A stretch of DNA of 64,000 nucleotides, from positions 62,001 through 126,000 of the forward strand of contig NZ_JACCFH010000002.1 of the NCBI RefSeq assembly GCF_013410775.1, written 5' to 3'. Shown in pieces: positions 32,830-54,336 of this stretch. Within the stretch, counting starts at the first letter, position 1. Each line of letters starts with the position of its first letter. A program made the translations under genes and the position numbers. The notes below the pieces were generated by a model. That model had not been told where the DNA came from, searched no databases, and saw only the letters and a program-made list of their open reading frames with translations. Origin of the DNA: Sphaerotilus montanus. GTDB taxonomy: Bacteria; Pseudomonadota; Gammaproteobacteria; Burkholderiales; Burkholderiaceae_C.

Positions 32830-35800
32830 ATTGATCCGGTGATCCATTCGGCTTCTCCCGCAGGCGCCGGGGCGACCGTTGGCACGTCAAGCCGCTGCAG
32901 CAACTCGGCGACGAGGTCCTGGGTGCTCAGCCCCTGCAGGAAGCGGGCGAACGGGATGTCCGCGCCCCAGGTGCGGCGCAGGTGGTTGCGCAGCTCGACC
33001 GCCATCAGCGAGTCCATCCCGAGGCCCAGCAGGCTCTCGTCCGCGGGCAGCGTCTCGCCACGCGGCAGGCGCAGCACACGCGCCACCAGCCCGGTGACCT
33101 GTGCGCTCAGGAAGGCCGGTCGCTCGGCCGGTGCGCAGCGCTCGAACTGCTGGCGCGGGCTGGCCCCATCGCTGCGGGTTGCCTCGTCCACCACAGGGGT
33201 TGGCTCGGTCGCCATGGCGGGCCGGGTCACGTCGGCAGGCGGTTCGTGTGCCGCCAGCAGTTCGGTGAACAACGGGGTCACGCCCGCCTGTCGGCGGTGC
33301 TGCGCCCAGTCCATCGGCATGACCGCGGCCTGCGGTTCGGCCATGCCCAGCAGCCGACCGAGCGCCGCCAGGCCCTGCGCCCGATCGATCCGGCCATGGC
33401 CCTGGTCCTGCAGGTGGTACGCGCGGCGTGCGTCCATCTGCGTGGCGGCGCCGACCTCGGACCAGATACCCCAGTCGATGCTCAGCGCGGGCCGGCCAGC
33501 GGCGTGCCGTTGTCGACACAGTGCGTCCAGGAAGCTGTTGGCCGCTGCATAGGCCCCCAGCCCGAGGTCGCCGGTCAGCGCGGTGATCGACGAAAAGCAG
33601 ACAAAGAAGTCCAGCGGCAGGTCGCGGGTCAGCGCGTCCAGGTGCCAGGCGCCGAGCAGCTTGGGCCGCAGCACCGCAGCGAACTGCGCGCTGTCGGTCT
33701 GGTGCAGCAAGCCGGTGGTGTCCGCGGCTGCGGCGGCGTGTAGCACACCCGCCAGTGGCTGTTGCGGAACGATCGATGCCAGCACGGCGGCGAGCGCGTC
33801 GCGGTCCCCCACGTCGGCGGACACGGCACGCACCGTGGCACCGAGCGCCCGCAGCGTTTCCAGCTCTCGCGTGGTTTCCGGCGACGGTGTGCGGCGCCCG
33901 AGCAGCAGCAGGTGACGCGCTCCGTGCTCCACCAGCCAGCGCGCGACCGCCAGCCCGATGCCTCCCAGACCGCCGGTGACCAGGTAGCTGGCCTCGGCGC
34001 GAAGCCGTGTGGCGGTTGGCATCGCTGGGCGCTGGTCCATGCGCACCAGCCGCGCGACCTGGCGCCGGCCGTCGCGCAGCGCGATCCGATCCTCCACGGG
34101 GCGGGTGTCGGCCGCGGCCGGCGTCGCCAGTTCCGCCAGCAGCACCTCGACCTGGGCCGATGCAGGCTGCCGACCGTCCAGGTCGATGCGGACGCAGGCC
34201 AGTTCCGGGTGCTCGACGGCGATGACCTGCCCGAGGCCCCACAGTGGCGCCTGCAGCGCGCCGCGCACCTCGTCGCCCTCCACCACACCCTGCGCGTCCT
34301 GTGTCACCAGCCACAGCCGTGGCCGTGGCAGTTCAGTCGCTTGTTCGCTGAGCGCCTGCACCAGATGCAGCGCGCTGGTGCAGCACGACCGCGCCGCAGA
34401 CGAGACATCGTCGGCGCCTGCATCCAGCCCCCAGAGATGGAGTACCCCCTGCAGCGACGGGTGGAGGGTCAGCAGCCGCCGGAAGTCCTGCGGGTCGTCC
34501 GGGTTCAGGCGGATCTCCCCGTCTTCGGCGCGCCAGGCGCTGCTGGTACGAACCAGCACCGGCTGATCACCGCGTTGGCGCAGTTCGGTCGCGAGCCGAT
34601 CACCCAGACCGCCCTCGTCTGCGAGGATCAGCCAGTGTCGGCCCGGCACCTGCACCAGCGAAGTCACAGCGATGGTCGTCGCCCGTGCCAGCAGCAGCAC
34701 CTGCCCGAGTTCGCCATCGGCCATGTCGGCCTCCGGGCTGGAGGTGGTCACCTCGAAGCCGCAGTCGGCCAGCAGTGCCCGCCAGGCGTCGGTCGGCAGC
34801 AGCGGGTGGCCCTGGCGCTCGTCGGCCGAGCGCCACCAGCCCTCGGTCAGCCCGAAGGTCAGGTCGATCCAGCGCCGCTGCGCGCTGGCTTCCAGCAGCA
34901 CCAGCAGGCCGCCCGGCGCCAGCAGGCTGCGCGCGTGGGTCAGGCTGGCGCGCAGGTCGCGGGTCGCGTGCAGCACGTTGGCCGCCACGACCACGTCGAA
35001 TTGCCCTGGCAGGAAGCCCTGGATCGAGGGCGACTGCTCGATGTCCAGCACCTGGGCGTGGACGAAGGGGTGCGCGGCGTAGCGCGCGCGGGCCTGTTTC
35101 ACGAAGGCCGTGCCCTTGTCGGTGAAGGTGTACTGCACACGGCGCGGTTGGCGCGCCAGTCGGTCCAGCAGCCCATCGGTGGTGCCCCCGGTACCGGCAC
35201 CGATCTCCAGCACGCGCACGCCGTGGTCGGCGGGCAGCGTGTCGAGGGCGGCGCTGACCGCCGTCTCCACCAAGGCGTTCATCATCCGCGCCGCCGCGGT
35301 CTCGCGGTACAGCCGCGCGGCGGTGTCGTCGCCGAACAGCAGGTCCAGTGCCTGTGCCTGTCCGCGCAGCAGGGCCAGCCACTGCGGTGCAAAACGTGCC
35401 AGCAGCGTGCCTTCGATCGCCGCTGCCGGGTCGGCCGGTGTCGGCAGATCGACCGGCGACAGCGTGTACCGCACGCGCCAGTGTTCGCCCTCGTGCGCCA
35501 ACATGCCAGCGTCGGCCAGCATCGCCAGCAGGTTAGCGAAGAAGCGCCGGTGCGCCGGCACGACGCCCAGCGTCCGTGCGGCCTCGTCCGCCGTCCAGCA
35601 CGCGCCTTCGCGCAGCGGCAGGCCGCCCTGTGCGAACAGATGCGCTACCCGGTCCGGGCAGCCGGCGTCGAGGCGTGCCACGGCCTGCAGCGATGCATGT
35701 AGCGCGGGGTTGGCCAGATGGCGGGCAGCCTCAGTCTTCAGTGCGGCAGCGATGCGATCGACGGGCGCCAGTCCGGCCGCCGCCCGGCCCCAGACGCCCT

Positions 35801-38800
35801 GGTCACGCCAGACGAGTCGGTACAGCAGGTCGTCGAGGCATGCAGCGGCGGTCTGCTCGCGCTGTCGTGCCAGCAGCAGGTCCACCAGCTCAGGCAGCGC
35901 CGTGCGCGCTGTGCTGGACAGGGTCAGCCCCTCGCCAAGCAGGTCGAGCAGGCACTGCCGGTCGCCCTGTAGCAGTCCTGCGACCAGCGGCGTGGCCATG
36001 GCGGGCGTGGTCGCGGTCGGTGTGGTGGTCGATGTGGTGGCCGGTAGTGCCGATTCGACCCAGTGGCGGCTGCGCTGGAACGGGTAGGTCGGCAGGACGA
36101 GCCGCCGCCGTGGGCGCTGCCCGTCCACACCCGCCCAGTCCGGCAACACGCCGCGCACATAAAGCGCCCCCAGGCTGTCAAGCATCGATCGGTGGTCGGG
36201 TTCGCCCTGGCGCAGGCTGGGCAGCAGCAGCGGGGCGACGCTGGCGGTCGCGTCCGGCACTGCGAGGGTGTCGAGCACCGAGCCGGCCATGCCCGCCAGC
36301 GTGGCCTGGGGGCCGATTTCCAGGAAGAGGCGGCAGCCCTGCGCGTGCAACGTGGCCACGCCGTCGGCGAAGCGCACCGTCTGGCGCAGGTGGCGGCGCC
36401 AGTAGGCCGGGTCGGTCAGCTCGTCCGTGACCCGCTGGCCGGTCATGCCGGAGATGACCGGCAGGCGTGGCGGCGACAGGCGCACCCGGGCGAGTGCGGC
36501 CGAGTAGGCGTCCAGCACCGGGTCGAGCAGCGGCGAGTGCGCCGCGACCGGGATAGCCAGTTCGCGCACCGTGTGGCCAGCGGCCTGCAGCGCGGCCATG
36601 ACCCGCGCCACGCTGTCAGCGCCGCCAGAGACCACCACGCTCTGCGGGCCGTTGACCGCGGCCAGATCGACGTCTTCCAGACCGGCGATGCAGGCCCGCG
36701 CCTGTGCCTCGGTGGCGATGGCCGACACCATGCGACCACGGGCACGTTCCATCAGCCGCCCGCGCTCGATCACCAGGCGCAGTCCTTCCTCCAGTTCCAG
36801 TACGCCTGCGGCATAGGCCGCCGCGTAGTCGCCCAGGCTGTGGCCCAGCACCATCGCGGGCTGCACGCCCCAGGCGCACCACAGGTCGGCCAGCGCACAT
36901 TCCAGCGCGAAGTTGGCCGCCTGCCCGCAGGGATGGGAGGTCATCAGGTCCTGGTGCTCGGGCGCGATGGCCGCGTACAGCAACTCGATCAGCGATCGGC
37001 CCAGCTCGGCCTGCACTACCGGCTCGCAGCGGGCGATGACCGCGCGGAACACCGGCTCGGTGTCGTACAGGTCGCGGCCCATGTGCAGGTACTGCGAGCC
37101 CTGGCCGGTGAACAGGAAGGCGATCTTCGGTGTCCCCTGGCCCGGGACCACGCCGTGGTGACCTTCGACCGCATCGGCGGGGTCATCGACGTGTGCTTGC
37201 AACTGACCGAGCAGGCCCGCCGCGGTGTCGGCGGTCAGGGCGAGGCGGTGGTTGAAGTGGTTGCGACCAGTGAAGGCCGTGGCGCACAGGTCGCCGAGGT
37301 CAGTGTGCGGCGCCGATCGCAGCCGTTCGGCGTGCCGCCGCGCCAGCGCCCGCAGCGCGGCCGGGTGGCGCGCGGACAGCGTCAGCAGGTGCCAGGCACG
37401 GTCCGGCACCTGCACGGGCACCGCTGCCACCTCAGCCGCCTCGACCGAGGCCTGCTCCACGAGCACATGCGCGTTGGCGCCGCCCAGACCGAAGGAGCTG
37501 ACACCGGCGATACGCTGGCCCGCCGGCCAGGGCGACAGCCCGGTGGCCACCCGCAGCCGGCCGTCCAGCCAGTCGATGTGCGGATTGGGGTGGGCAAAGT
37601 GCAACTGGTGCGGGAGGACGCCATGTTGCAGCGACAGGATGACCTTGATCAGGCCCGCCACGCCCGCGGCTTCCTCCAGGTGGCCGATGTTAGCCTTGAC
37701 CGAGCCGATCGTCAGCGGCTGCGTGCGTTCGCGCTCTCCGAAGACCGTTGCCAGCGCTCGGACCTCGATCGGGTCGCCGAGCTTGGTGCCGGTGCCGTGG
37801 GCCTCGATGTAACCCACGTCCTGCGCTGACACCCGGCCGTCCGCCAGTGCCTGGCGGATCAGCGCGGCCTGCGCGGTGGCGCTGGGCACGGTCAGGCCGC
37901 TGCTCGGGCCGTCGTGGTTGGTCGCGCTGCCGCGGATGAGCGCCAGGATGGGGTCACCATCGGCCTCGGCATCGGACAGGCGCTTGAGCACGACCAGTCC
38001 GCAGCCTTCGCCCCGTCCGTAGCCGTTGGCGGCGGCATCGAAGGTCTTGCAGCGGCCGTCGGGGGCCAGCGCCTGCAGTTGCGACTGCACGACATGGCCC
38101 TGCGGCGTGACCATCAGGTGGCTGCCGCCCGCCAGCGCCAGGTCGCTGGTGCGCAGGCGCAGGCTTTCGCAGGCCAGGTGGACGCCGATCAGCGACGCCG
38201 AGCAGGCGGTGTCGATCACCAGACTGGGGCCTTGCAGACCCAGCACGTAGGACAGGCGGCCCGCGGCAAAAATGGCGCTGTTGCCGGTGGTGGCGTAGAC
38301 CGAGGACCGGTCCGCCTCGCCGAGCAGGCCGAGGTATTCGCTCGGCGTCATGCCTACGAACACGCCGGTGCGGCTGTTCCGCAGCGCCGCGGGCGCCCGG
38401 CCCGTGCGCTCCAGCGCCTCCCACGCCACCTCCAGCAGCAGGCGCTGCTGTGGGTCGAGGACCATCGCCTCGCGCGGCGACAGGCCGAAGAACGCAGCGT
38501 CGAATGCGTCGATCGGGCTTTCGAGGAAGGCGCCTTCCCGCACATAGGTCCGGCCCGGCGTGCCCGGCTCGGGGTGGTGGCAGGCGTCGCGGTCCCAGCG
38601 TGCCGGCGGCACGGGGCCGACGCGGTCCTGACCGGTCTTCAGCAGCTCCCAGAACGCCTCCGGGCTGTCGGCGCCCGGAAACCGGCAGGCCATGCCGATG
38701 ACGGCGATCGGTTCGTGGCGCGCCGCTTCCGCCACATCGAGTTTCTGCCGGGTCTTCTGCAGTGCCTGCAAGGCCTTGAGCAGTTGGGCGCGGTGGTCAG

Positions 38801-38835
38801 GGGGGGTACTCATCAGCCGTCTCGTGTTCACATCG

Positions 38836-38843
<8 letters not shown>
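32826..38843 (-). CDS. Type I PKS module: KS-AT-MT-KR-ACP
   Basis: The start at 38843 overlaps the end of the upstream PKS gene by 8 bp and leads straight into a helical docking region ([20 protein letters not shown]) before the ketosynthase; an ATG at 38813 is an alternative. Domains, numbered from an in-frame codon 33 bp earlier: KS (55-480, Cys225), AT (585-880, GHSLG Ser680, VAAHS motif at 777), C-methyltransferase (about 1010-1395, [10 protein letters not shown] at 1222), KR (1630-1815, FSSITAL and GAYAAAN intact, no LDD motif) and ACP (GMDS, Ser1955). There is no dehydratase, so the expected extension is an alpha-methyl, beta-hydroxy unit. The C terminus ([10 protein letters not shown]) is a candidate docking peptide for the TubC-like domain of the following NRPS. 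Confidence 0.95.
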
Positions 38844-50328
<11,485 letters not shown>

Positions 50329-50668
50329 CGTGATGTCAACCGAGTCGTGCGGGGAAAGGTCTGCGGGGTGCGGATTCGGGTGCGTTCAGCCGAGAGGCTC
50401 AGGGCATCTGGAGGACGGACGGCTGCAGAGGCGGGTTCGGGGCGAGTTCGGTTTCTGCCCGGGTGATGCGGTGGGGCAGCGCAGTGCGCGACGAGGAATC
50501 AACCATGGTCTGCGGTTGATCGATCACATCTGCCGGCAAAAGGCGTTTCCAAGGCGGCAGGCGAGCGCGGACGCAGCGGAGCCCGCATGAAGTGGCTCAA
50601 GCCGTGACGTTCAAGATTCAGAAGCACCACACGATCACTACTGACTTTATAAAAAACATGGTGATCAG

Positions 50669-50749
50669 TTGTTTGTGATTTTTTCACTCCCTCATCTTAG
50701 GCAGAAAGACAAAAAATGCCCCTCATTTGAAACAAATGATCACAAACAA
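50669..50749. repeat. 11-bp inverted repeat TTGTTTGTGAT / ATCACAAACAA
   Basis: Perfect 11-bp arms at 50669-50679 and 50739-50749 with about 59 bp between. Each arm adjoins or overlaps a TGATCA hexamer (50662-50667 and 50737-50742). The spacing is too long for a terminator hairpin; it fits paired binding sites for a dimeric regulator in the divergent promoter region. Confidence 0.55.
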
Positions 50750-50754
50750 ATGTA

Positions 50755-50780
50755 CAAAACGCGTTTGTCAATGCGTTTTG
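50755..50780. repeat. 8-bp inverted repeat CAAAACGC / GCGTTTTG
   Basis: Arms at 50755-50762 and 50773-50780 with a 10-bp centre. It lies in the AT-rich divergent region with no flanking T-run on the plus strand, so a protein-binding palindrome is more likely than a terminator. Confidence 0.45.
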
Positions 50781-50961
50781 GGCTGCTTCAGCACAAAATC
50801 TCCGTGAAAATGCAGCTTTAAGCAGCTTGAATGGCGCATGCACCTGCCGCCGGAAAAACTGATTCGTCATATCTGGTGCAATAAAAAAGGTGCGGCTGTG
50901 GCCCGCCCCCGACGCCAAGTCCTATCCCCCCGTCCTGCACCTCCTCCACTGCCCGCCTGCC

Positions 50962-51756
50962 ATGCGCCTGCGTTCCATTCCGTTTCTCACGCCGTGGTTG
51001 CATCAGCCGCGTCTTTGTGAATCGCCCCGCCTGCGGCTGTTCTGTCTGCCCTACGCGGGTGGCTCTGCCTCGATCTACCGGACCTGGCGTGCAGGATTGC
51101 CAGCCGATGTGGAGTTGTGCCCTATCCAGTTGCCAGGTCGCGAAGGACGCTTTGCAGAACCCTCCATGGACGACCCTGATGTGCTGCTGACGGAACTGCA
51201 CACGGCGATCAGGCCATGGCTGGACTGCCCCTTCGTGCTGATGGGCTACAGCATGGGCGGGCTGATCGCGCATGCGCTGGCGTGCCGGCTACAGTCGTCA
51301 GGCGGGCCTACCCCTGAGCGCCTGGTCGTGGCCGCCTGCGGCAGCCCGGACCACCCCGCACGGATCGATCCCGACCGAATGGATCACGCCGAGTTCACGG
51401 CCTACGTGCGCAGCCTGGGCGGTACCCCCGACGCCGTGTTCGAGCACGCGGAGTTGCTGGACATGCTGCTGCCGATGCTCAGGGCGGACTTCCGGCTGGT
51501 TCGGCGCCTGCGCGAAGCCGCCACGGCCTGGCCAGGGTGGCCGCGCCTGAGGTGTCCCATCACGGCCCTGGCGGCCCAGGACGACGAGCACGCCACGCCG
51601 CAGCAGGTGGCGCGCTGGGCGGATTTCACCCAAGGACTGCTGCACTGCACGAGCATCCCCGGAGGGCATTTTTCACTTTGGCAGCAACCTCAGTTGCTGA
51701 TGGACGCTGCATTGGGTGCCCCCGGGATCCGGTCCGGACAGGCTGTCACAGGATAG
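50962..51756 (+). CDS. Type II (editing) thioesterase
   Basis: The product is 264 aa from the ATG at 50962 (MRLRSIPFLTPWL); a GTG at 50890 would add 24 residues without family similarity, and neither start has a strong ribosome-binding site. It is an alpha/beta hydrolase of the external thioesterase family: LRLFCLPYAGGSASIYRTW near the N terminus, the nucleophile in GYSMGG, an Asp in QDDEHATP and the catalytic His in GGHFSLWQQ. Such enzymes clear misprimed or stalled acyl groups from carrier domains of PKS/NRPS lines and act in the cytosol. Its placement head-to-head with the first PKS gene suggests regulation with it. Confidence 0.92.
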   Translation: MRLRSIPFLTPWLHQPRLCESPRLRLFCLPYAGGSASIYRTWRAGLPADVELCPIQLPGREGRFAEPSMDDPDVLLTELHTAIRPWLDCPFVLMGYSMGGLIAHALACRLQSSGGPTPERLVVAACGSPDHPARIDPDRMDHAEFTAYVRSLGGTPDAVFEHAELLDMLLPMLRADFRLVRRLREAATAWPGWPRLRCPITALAAQDDEHATPQQVARWADFTQGLLHCTSIPGGHFSLWQQPQLLMDAALGAPGIRSGQAVTG

Positions 51757-51849
51757 GCGTCGTACCACGGACCGCGTGATCCACAATGGGGCGTCAGGGC
51801 ACCGCCGACCAGGCGAGTCCATGCCCAGCCCCGCAAATTTATCCGTTCA

Positions 51850-52542
51850 ATGGTCACGCTACCCAGCACCCTTGCCCTGATCGATGACGATTCCGAATTC
51901 GTCGAATTCCTGGCCCAGTACCTGCGCGAACAGGGCATCAAGGTCGATGTCTTCCCGGACAGCGACGACCTGCTGACCACCGATGCACCGTATGGGTACG
52001 ATTTCTACGTGGTGGACCTGATGCTGCCGGGGGTCGACGGGATCCAGTTGATCCGACTGCTGCGGCGGCGCACCAATGTCGGCATCGTGGTGATCTCCGG
52101 CAAGGTCACGCCGGACGTGTTCCGGTCGGTCATCGACGCGCAGGCGGACATGTACCTGAGCAAGCCGGTGAGTTTCGAGCAGGTGCTGCTGACCATCCGG
52201 GCGATCTGCCGGCGCACGGCGGCTATGGCGCAGGTCAATTCGGCCTGGCAACTGGACCGGCGCGCCAGCCTGCTGATCGCACCGGACACGAGCCGCATAG
52301 AACTCAGCGGTGGTGACATGACCGTCATGGAGTGCCTGCTGGAAGCCCACGGCCAGCCAGTGGCGCGCGAAGTGCTGATCAAACGGCTGGGCCGCAACCC
52401 GAGTGGCGCCGACGATAACTGGCTGCACGGCACGATCTATCGGCTGCGTCGCCGCATCGAGCGGGCCACGGTGCTGCCAGTACCGCTGCAATCGGTCGCC
52501 AGAGTGGGCTACGAATTCAAGGCTGAACTGCGCGCCATCTGA
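51850..52542 (+). CDS. OmpR-type response regulator
   Basis: The product is 230 aa. The receiver domain (residues 8-120) has the acidic cluster IDDD, phospho-acceptor Asp56 in VVDLMLPG, Ser83 in VISGK and Lys105 in LSKPV. A winged-helix DNA-binding domain follows (about 140-228, ending in VARVGYEF). The likely partner is the histidine kinase encoded convergently 37 bp downstream. Sitting between the thioesterase and exporter genes, it is the best candidate for the cluster's own transcriptional regulator. The binding sites may be the repeated TGATCA-type motifs in the two large intergenic regions, which is inference. Confidence 0.93.
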   Translation: MVTLPSTLALIDDDSEFVEFLAQYLREQGIKVDVFPDSDDLLTTDAPYGYDFYVVDLMLPGVDGIQLIRLLRRRTNVGIVVISGKVTPDVFRSVIDAQADMYLSKPVSFEQVLLTIRAICRRTAAMAQVNSAWQLDRRASLLIAPDTSRIELSGGDMTVMECLLEAHGQPVAREVLIKRLGRNPSGADDNWLHGTIYRLRRRIERATVLPVPLQSVARVGYEFKAELRAI

Positions 52543-52579
52543 ACCCGGGCCTGGCGCTTCATCCGGCGCGGCATCCAGA

Positions 52580-54019
52580 TCAGATGGGCCGATCCTGCGG
52601 GATCGTGAGCCGCAGGTGCGCACCCGGTCTGCCAGATTCACCTGGGAGGATCTCGACGGTACCGCGGTGCAGTTCGGCCACACGTCGCACGATGTACAGC
52701 CCCAAACCCAGGCCGGTTCCGGTGCTTTCAGGGCCCCGCACCCCCCGCTCGAACGCCCGCGCCCTGAACCCCTCGGCAATGCCCCGCCCCTGATCGGAAA
52801 CCTCGAAGACGATCGCCAGCGGCTCCTCTCGCTCGCTCAGGCGCAGTACCACCGACGAGTTGGAGGGCGAGTACGCCAGCGCATTGACCAACAGGTTGCG
52901 TAATGCGAGCCGCATCAGCCCCAGATCAAATGCCGCTGTCCGCAGACCCGGGTCATGCTCCACCAGGATGCGCAGACGGGCCGACGGCATGATGTCGGCT
53001 AGGCACAGCTCGACCAGGGTCTCCAGATCCGACTCCACGAGGGCGAGCCGGCCGTCGGCTGACAGCAGCGTCGTGGCCGCCAGCGTGTTGTCCAGGATGC
53101 TGGTGATCTGCTGGATGACGTTGCGAGCCCGGTCCAGGCGGCCCACGAGGCGGGGCGCGAGGTCAGCCGGGGCCTCGGTCGCCACGGTCCGTGTGCTCTG
53201 CAAGGCGGCCGAGGCGTTGTTGAGCGGCTGGCGCACCTCGTGGGCGAGCAGGTTCAACATCTCGTCGCGCTCGCGCAGCAAGGACAGTAGCCGCTCGGAT
53301 TGCGCCTGGCTCTGGCGCTGGGACTGGCTGAGGCGTTCGATGTCGAGCTGGCGGGTCAGCTCGCGGGCATGCACGCCCTCCAACGTGATGCCGATGTAGG
53401 CGATGTTGCCGAATGCCGCCGTGAACATCATCACCAGCGTCAGAAGGACCGAGTTCGTGCTGCGGTCGAGGGTGAGGGCTTCGCCAGTTCCGAACAGCAT
53501 GTTCCAGATCCTCAGCGACAGCAGGATGGCCGCACACCCGTAAGCCATCGACATGGCGTGCGCGCTGGCACTGGCGCGCACGCGGCCGAGTCGACTCGAC
53601 ACGGCGCACAACCACAGCGATCCGATCAGCATCACGAGCACGACATAGAACGCGCGGTCCACCAGGCTGGTGCGTCGGCTGATCTCGAAGCCGATCATCA
53701 GGGCCACCAGAACGGCCAGTGCCCGTGGCCAGGCGATCGACTCTCCCAGGTGGTGGTGCATGGCCAAGGCACGCAGCATCGTGCCGGCGAACCCGAGCGC
53801 CACGCTCAGCAGCAGCAGGCCCGTGGGCAGTGGTGTGCCGTGCCGGACTGCGGCCAGGCTGATGAACAACCCCACGGCGATGTTGCCCGCCACCCAGATG
53901 CCCAGACGGACAGGGTCGTCCTGCTTGCGCAGGATGAACCACACCCCCAGCGGCAGCAGCACATAGAGCAGGCTTGCCACGAAGCCGATGGTGTGGGAAT
54001 CCAGCGAAGGAATAGACAT
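52580..54019 (-). CDS. Seven-transmembrane sensor histidine kinase
   Basis: The product is 479 aa. The N-terminal ~210 residues contain about seven hydrophobic segments with only short loops, forming a membrane-embedded sensor with no large periplasmic domain. A coiled-coil-like linker (SQSQRQSQAQSERLLSLL, about 231-248) precedes the H-box AHEVRQPLNN (His260) and the ATPase domain with LRNLLVNALAYSP (N box), DQGRG (G1) and GTGLGLGLYIVRR (G2). A sensor buried in the membrane suits hydrophobic or envelope-stress signals. It converges on the response regulator gene, and its start faces the exporter operon across a 317-bp gap. Confidence 0.93.
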   Translation of the reverse strand: MSIPSLDSHTIGFVASLLYVLLPLGVWFILRKQDDPVRLGIWVAGNIAVGLFISLAAVRHGTPLPTGLLLLSVALGFAGTMLRALAMHHHLGESIAWPRALAVLVALMIGFEISRRTSLVDRAFYVVLVMLIGSLWLCAVSSRLGRVRASASAHAMSMAYGCAAILLSLRIWNMLFGTGEALTLDRSTNSVLLTLVMMFTAAFGNIAYIGITLEGVHARELTRQLDIERLSQSQRQSQAQSERLLSLLRERDEMLNLLAHEVRQPLNNASAALQSTRTVATEAPADLAPRLVGRLDRARNVIQQITSILDNTLAATTLLSADGRLALVESDLETLVELCLADIMPSARLRILVEHDPGLRTAAFDLGLMRLALRNLLVNALAYSPSNSSVVLRLSEREEPLAIVFEVSDQGRGIAEGFRARAFERGVRGPESTGTGLGLGLYIVRRVAELHRGTVEILPGESGRPGAHLRLTIPQDRPI

Positions 54020-54336
54020 GGGTCACTCAAGAAGAAACGACAAGTAACAAGAAGATCTGATCAATCAAAGAAAGAACGATTGCCGACTAGAATTGATTTA
54101 AGTGAACAATTAACGAATTTCAAGCAAGCAGGTCACACTTTCTGGCGCCTGAATTGGTTTATTTGATCAGTCAAATTTCGCCCGCTGTGGCGCATTCGCT
54201 CCACGAGTCATACCTGACTGTTTTGTACACATGTTCGCCAGCTTTTGCCGCCATCAACGAAGCCTAGCGCAAGCCTCGATCACCGACAGGCCGACTGGTT
54301 CGTGTGTGTGCGTGATGGCGCGCTGAATCAGCACCG
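54020..54336. promoter_or_regulatory. Divergent promoter region, kinase / exporter operon, with repeated TGATCA motif
   Basis: AT-rich 317-bp gap between the kinase gene (minus) and the first ABC gene (plus). The 12-mer TGATCAATCAAA (54058-54069) recurs as TGATCAGTCAAA (54164-54175), a direct repeat with one mismatch and starts 106 bp apart. A related TGATCAGTTGTTTG occurs at 50662-50675 in the other divergent region. These are candidate binding sites for a shared regulator. Confidence 0.5.

Larger units (their letters stand above)
50329..50961. promoter_or_regulatory. Divergent control region of the cluster
   Basis: About 630 bp separate the first PKS gene (minus) from the thioesterase gene (plus). 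The part from 50630 to 50890 is strongly AT-rich compared with everything around it and carries several inverted repeats, two TGATCA palindromes and A/T tracts. It is the expected site of the promoters for both arms. I cannot point to convincing -35/-10 boxes. Confidence 0.7.

Noticed and set aside
50755-50780. Rho-independent terminator
   Set aside because: The palindrome lies in the divergent promoter region where no gene ends, the stem is AT-rich and no T-run follows on the plus strand.
52543-52579. Shared terminator between the convergent response regulator and kinase genes
   Set aside because: The 37-bp gap shows no clear stem with flanking T-runs.
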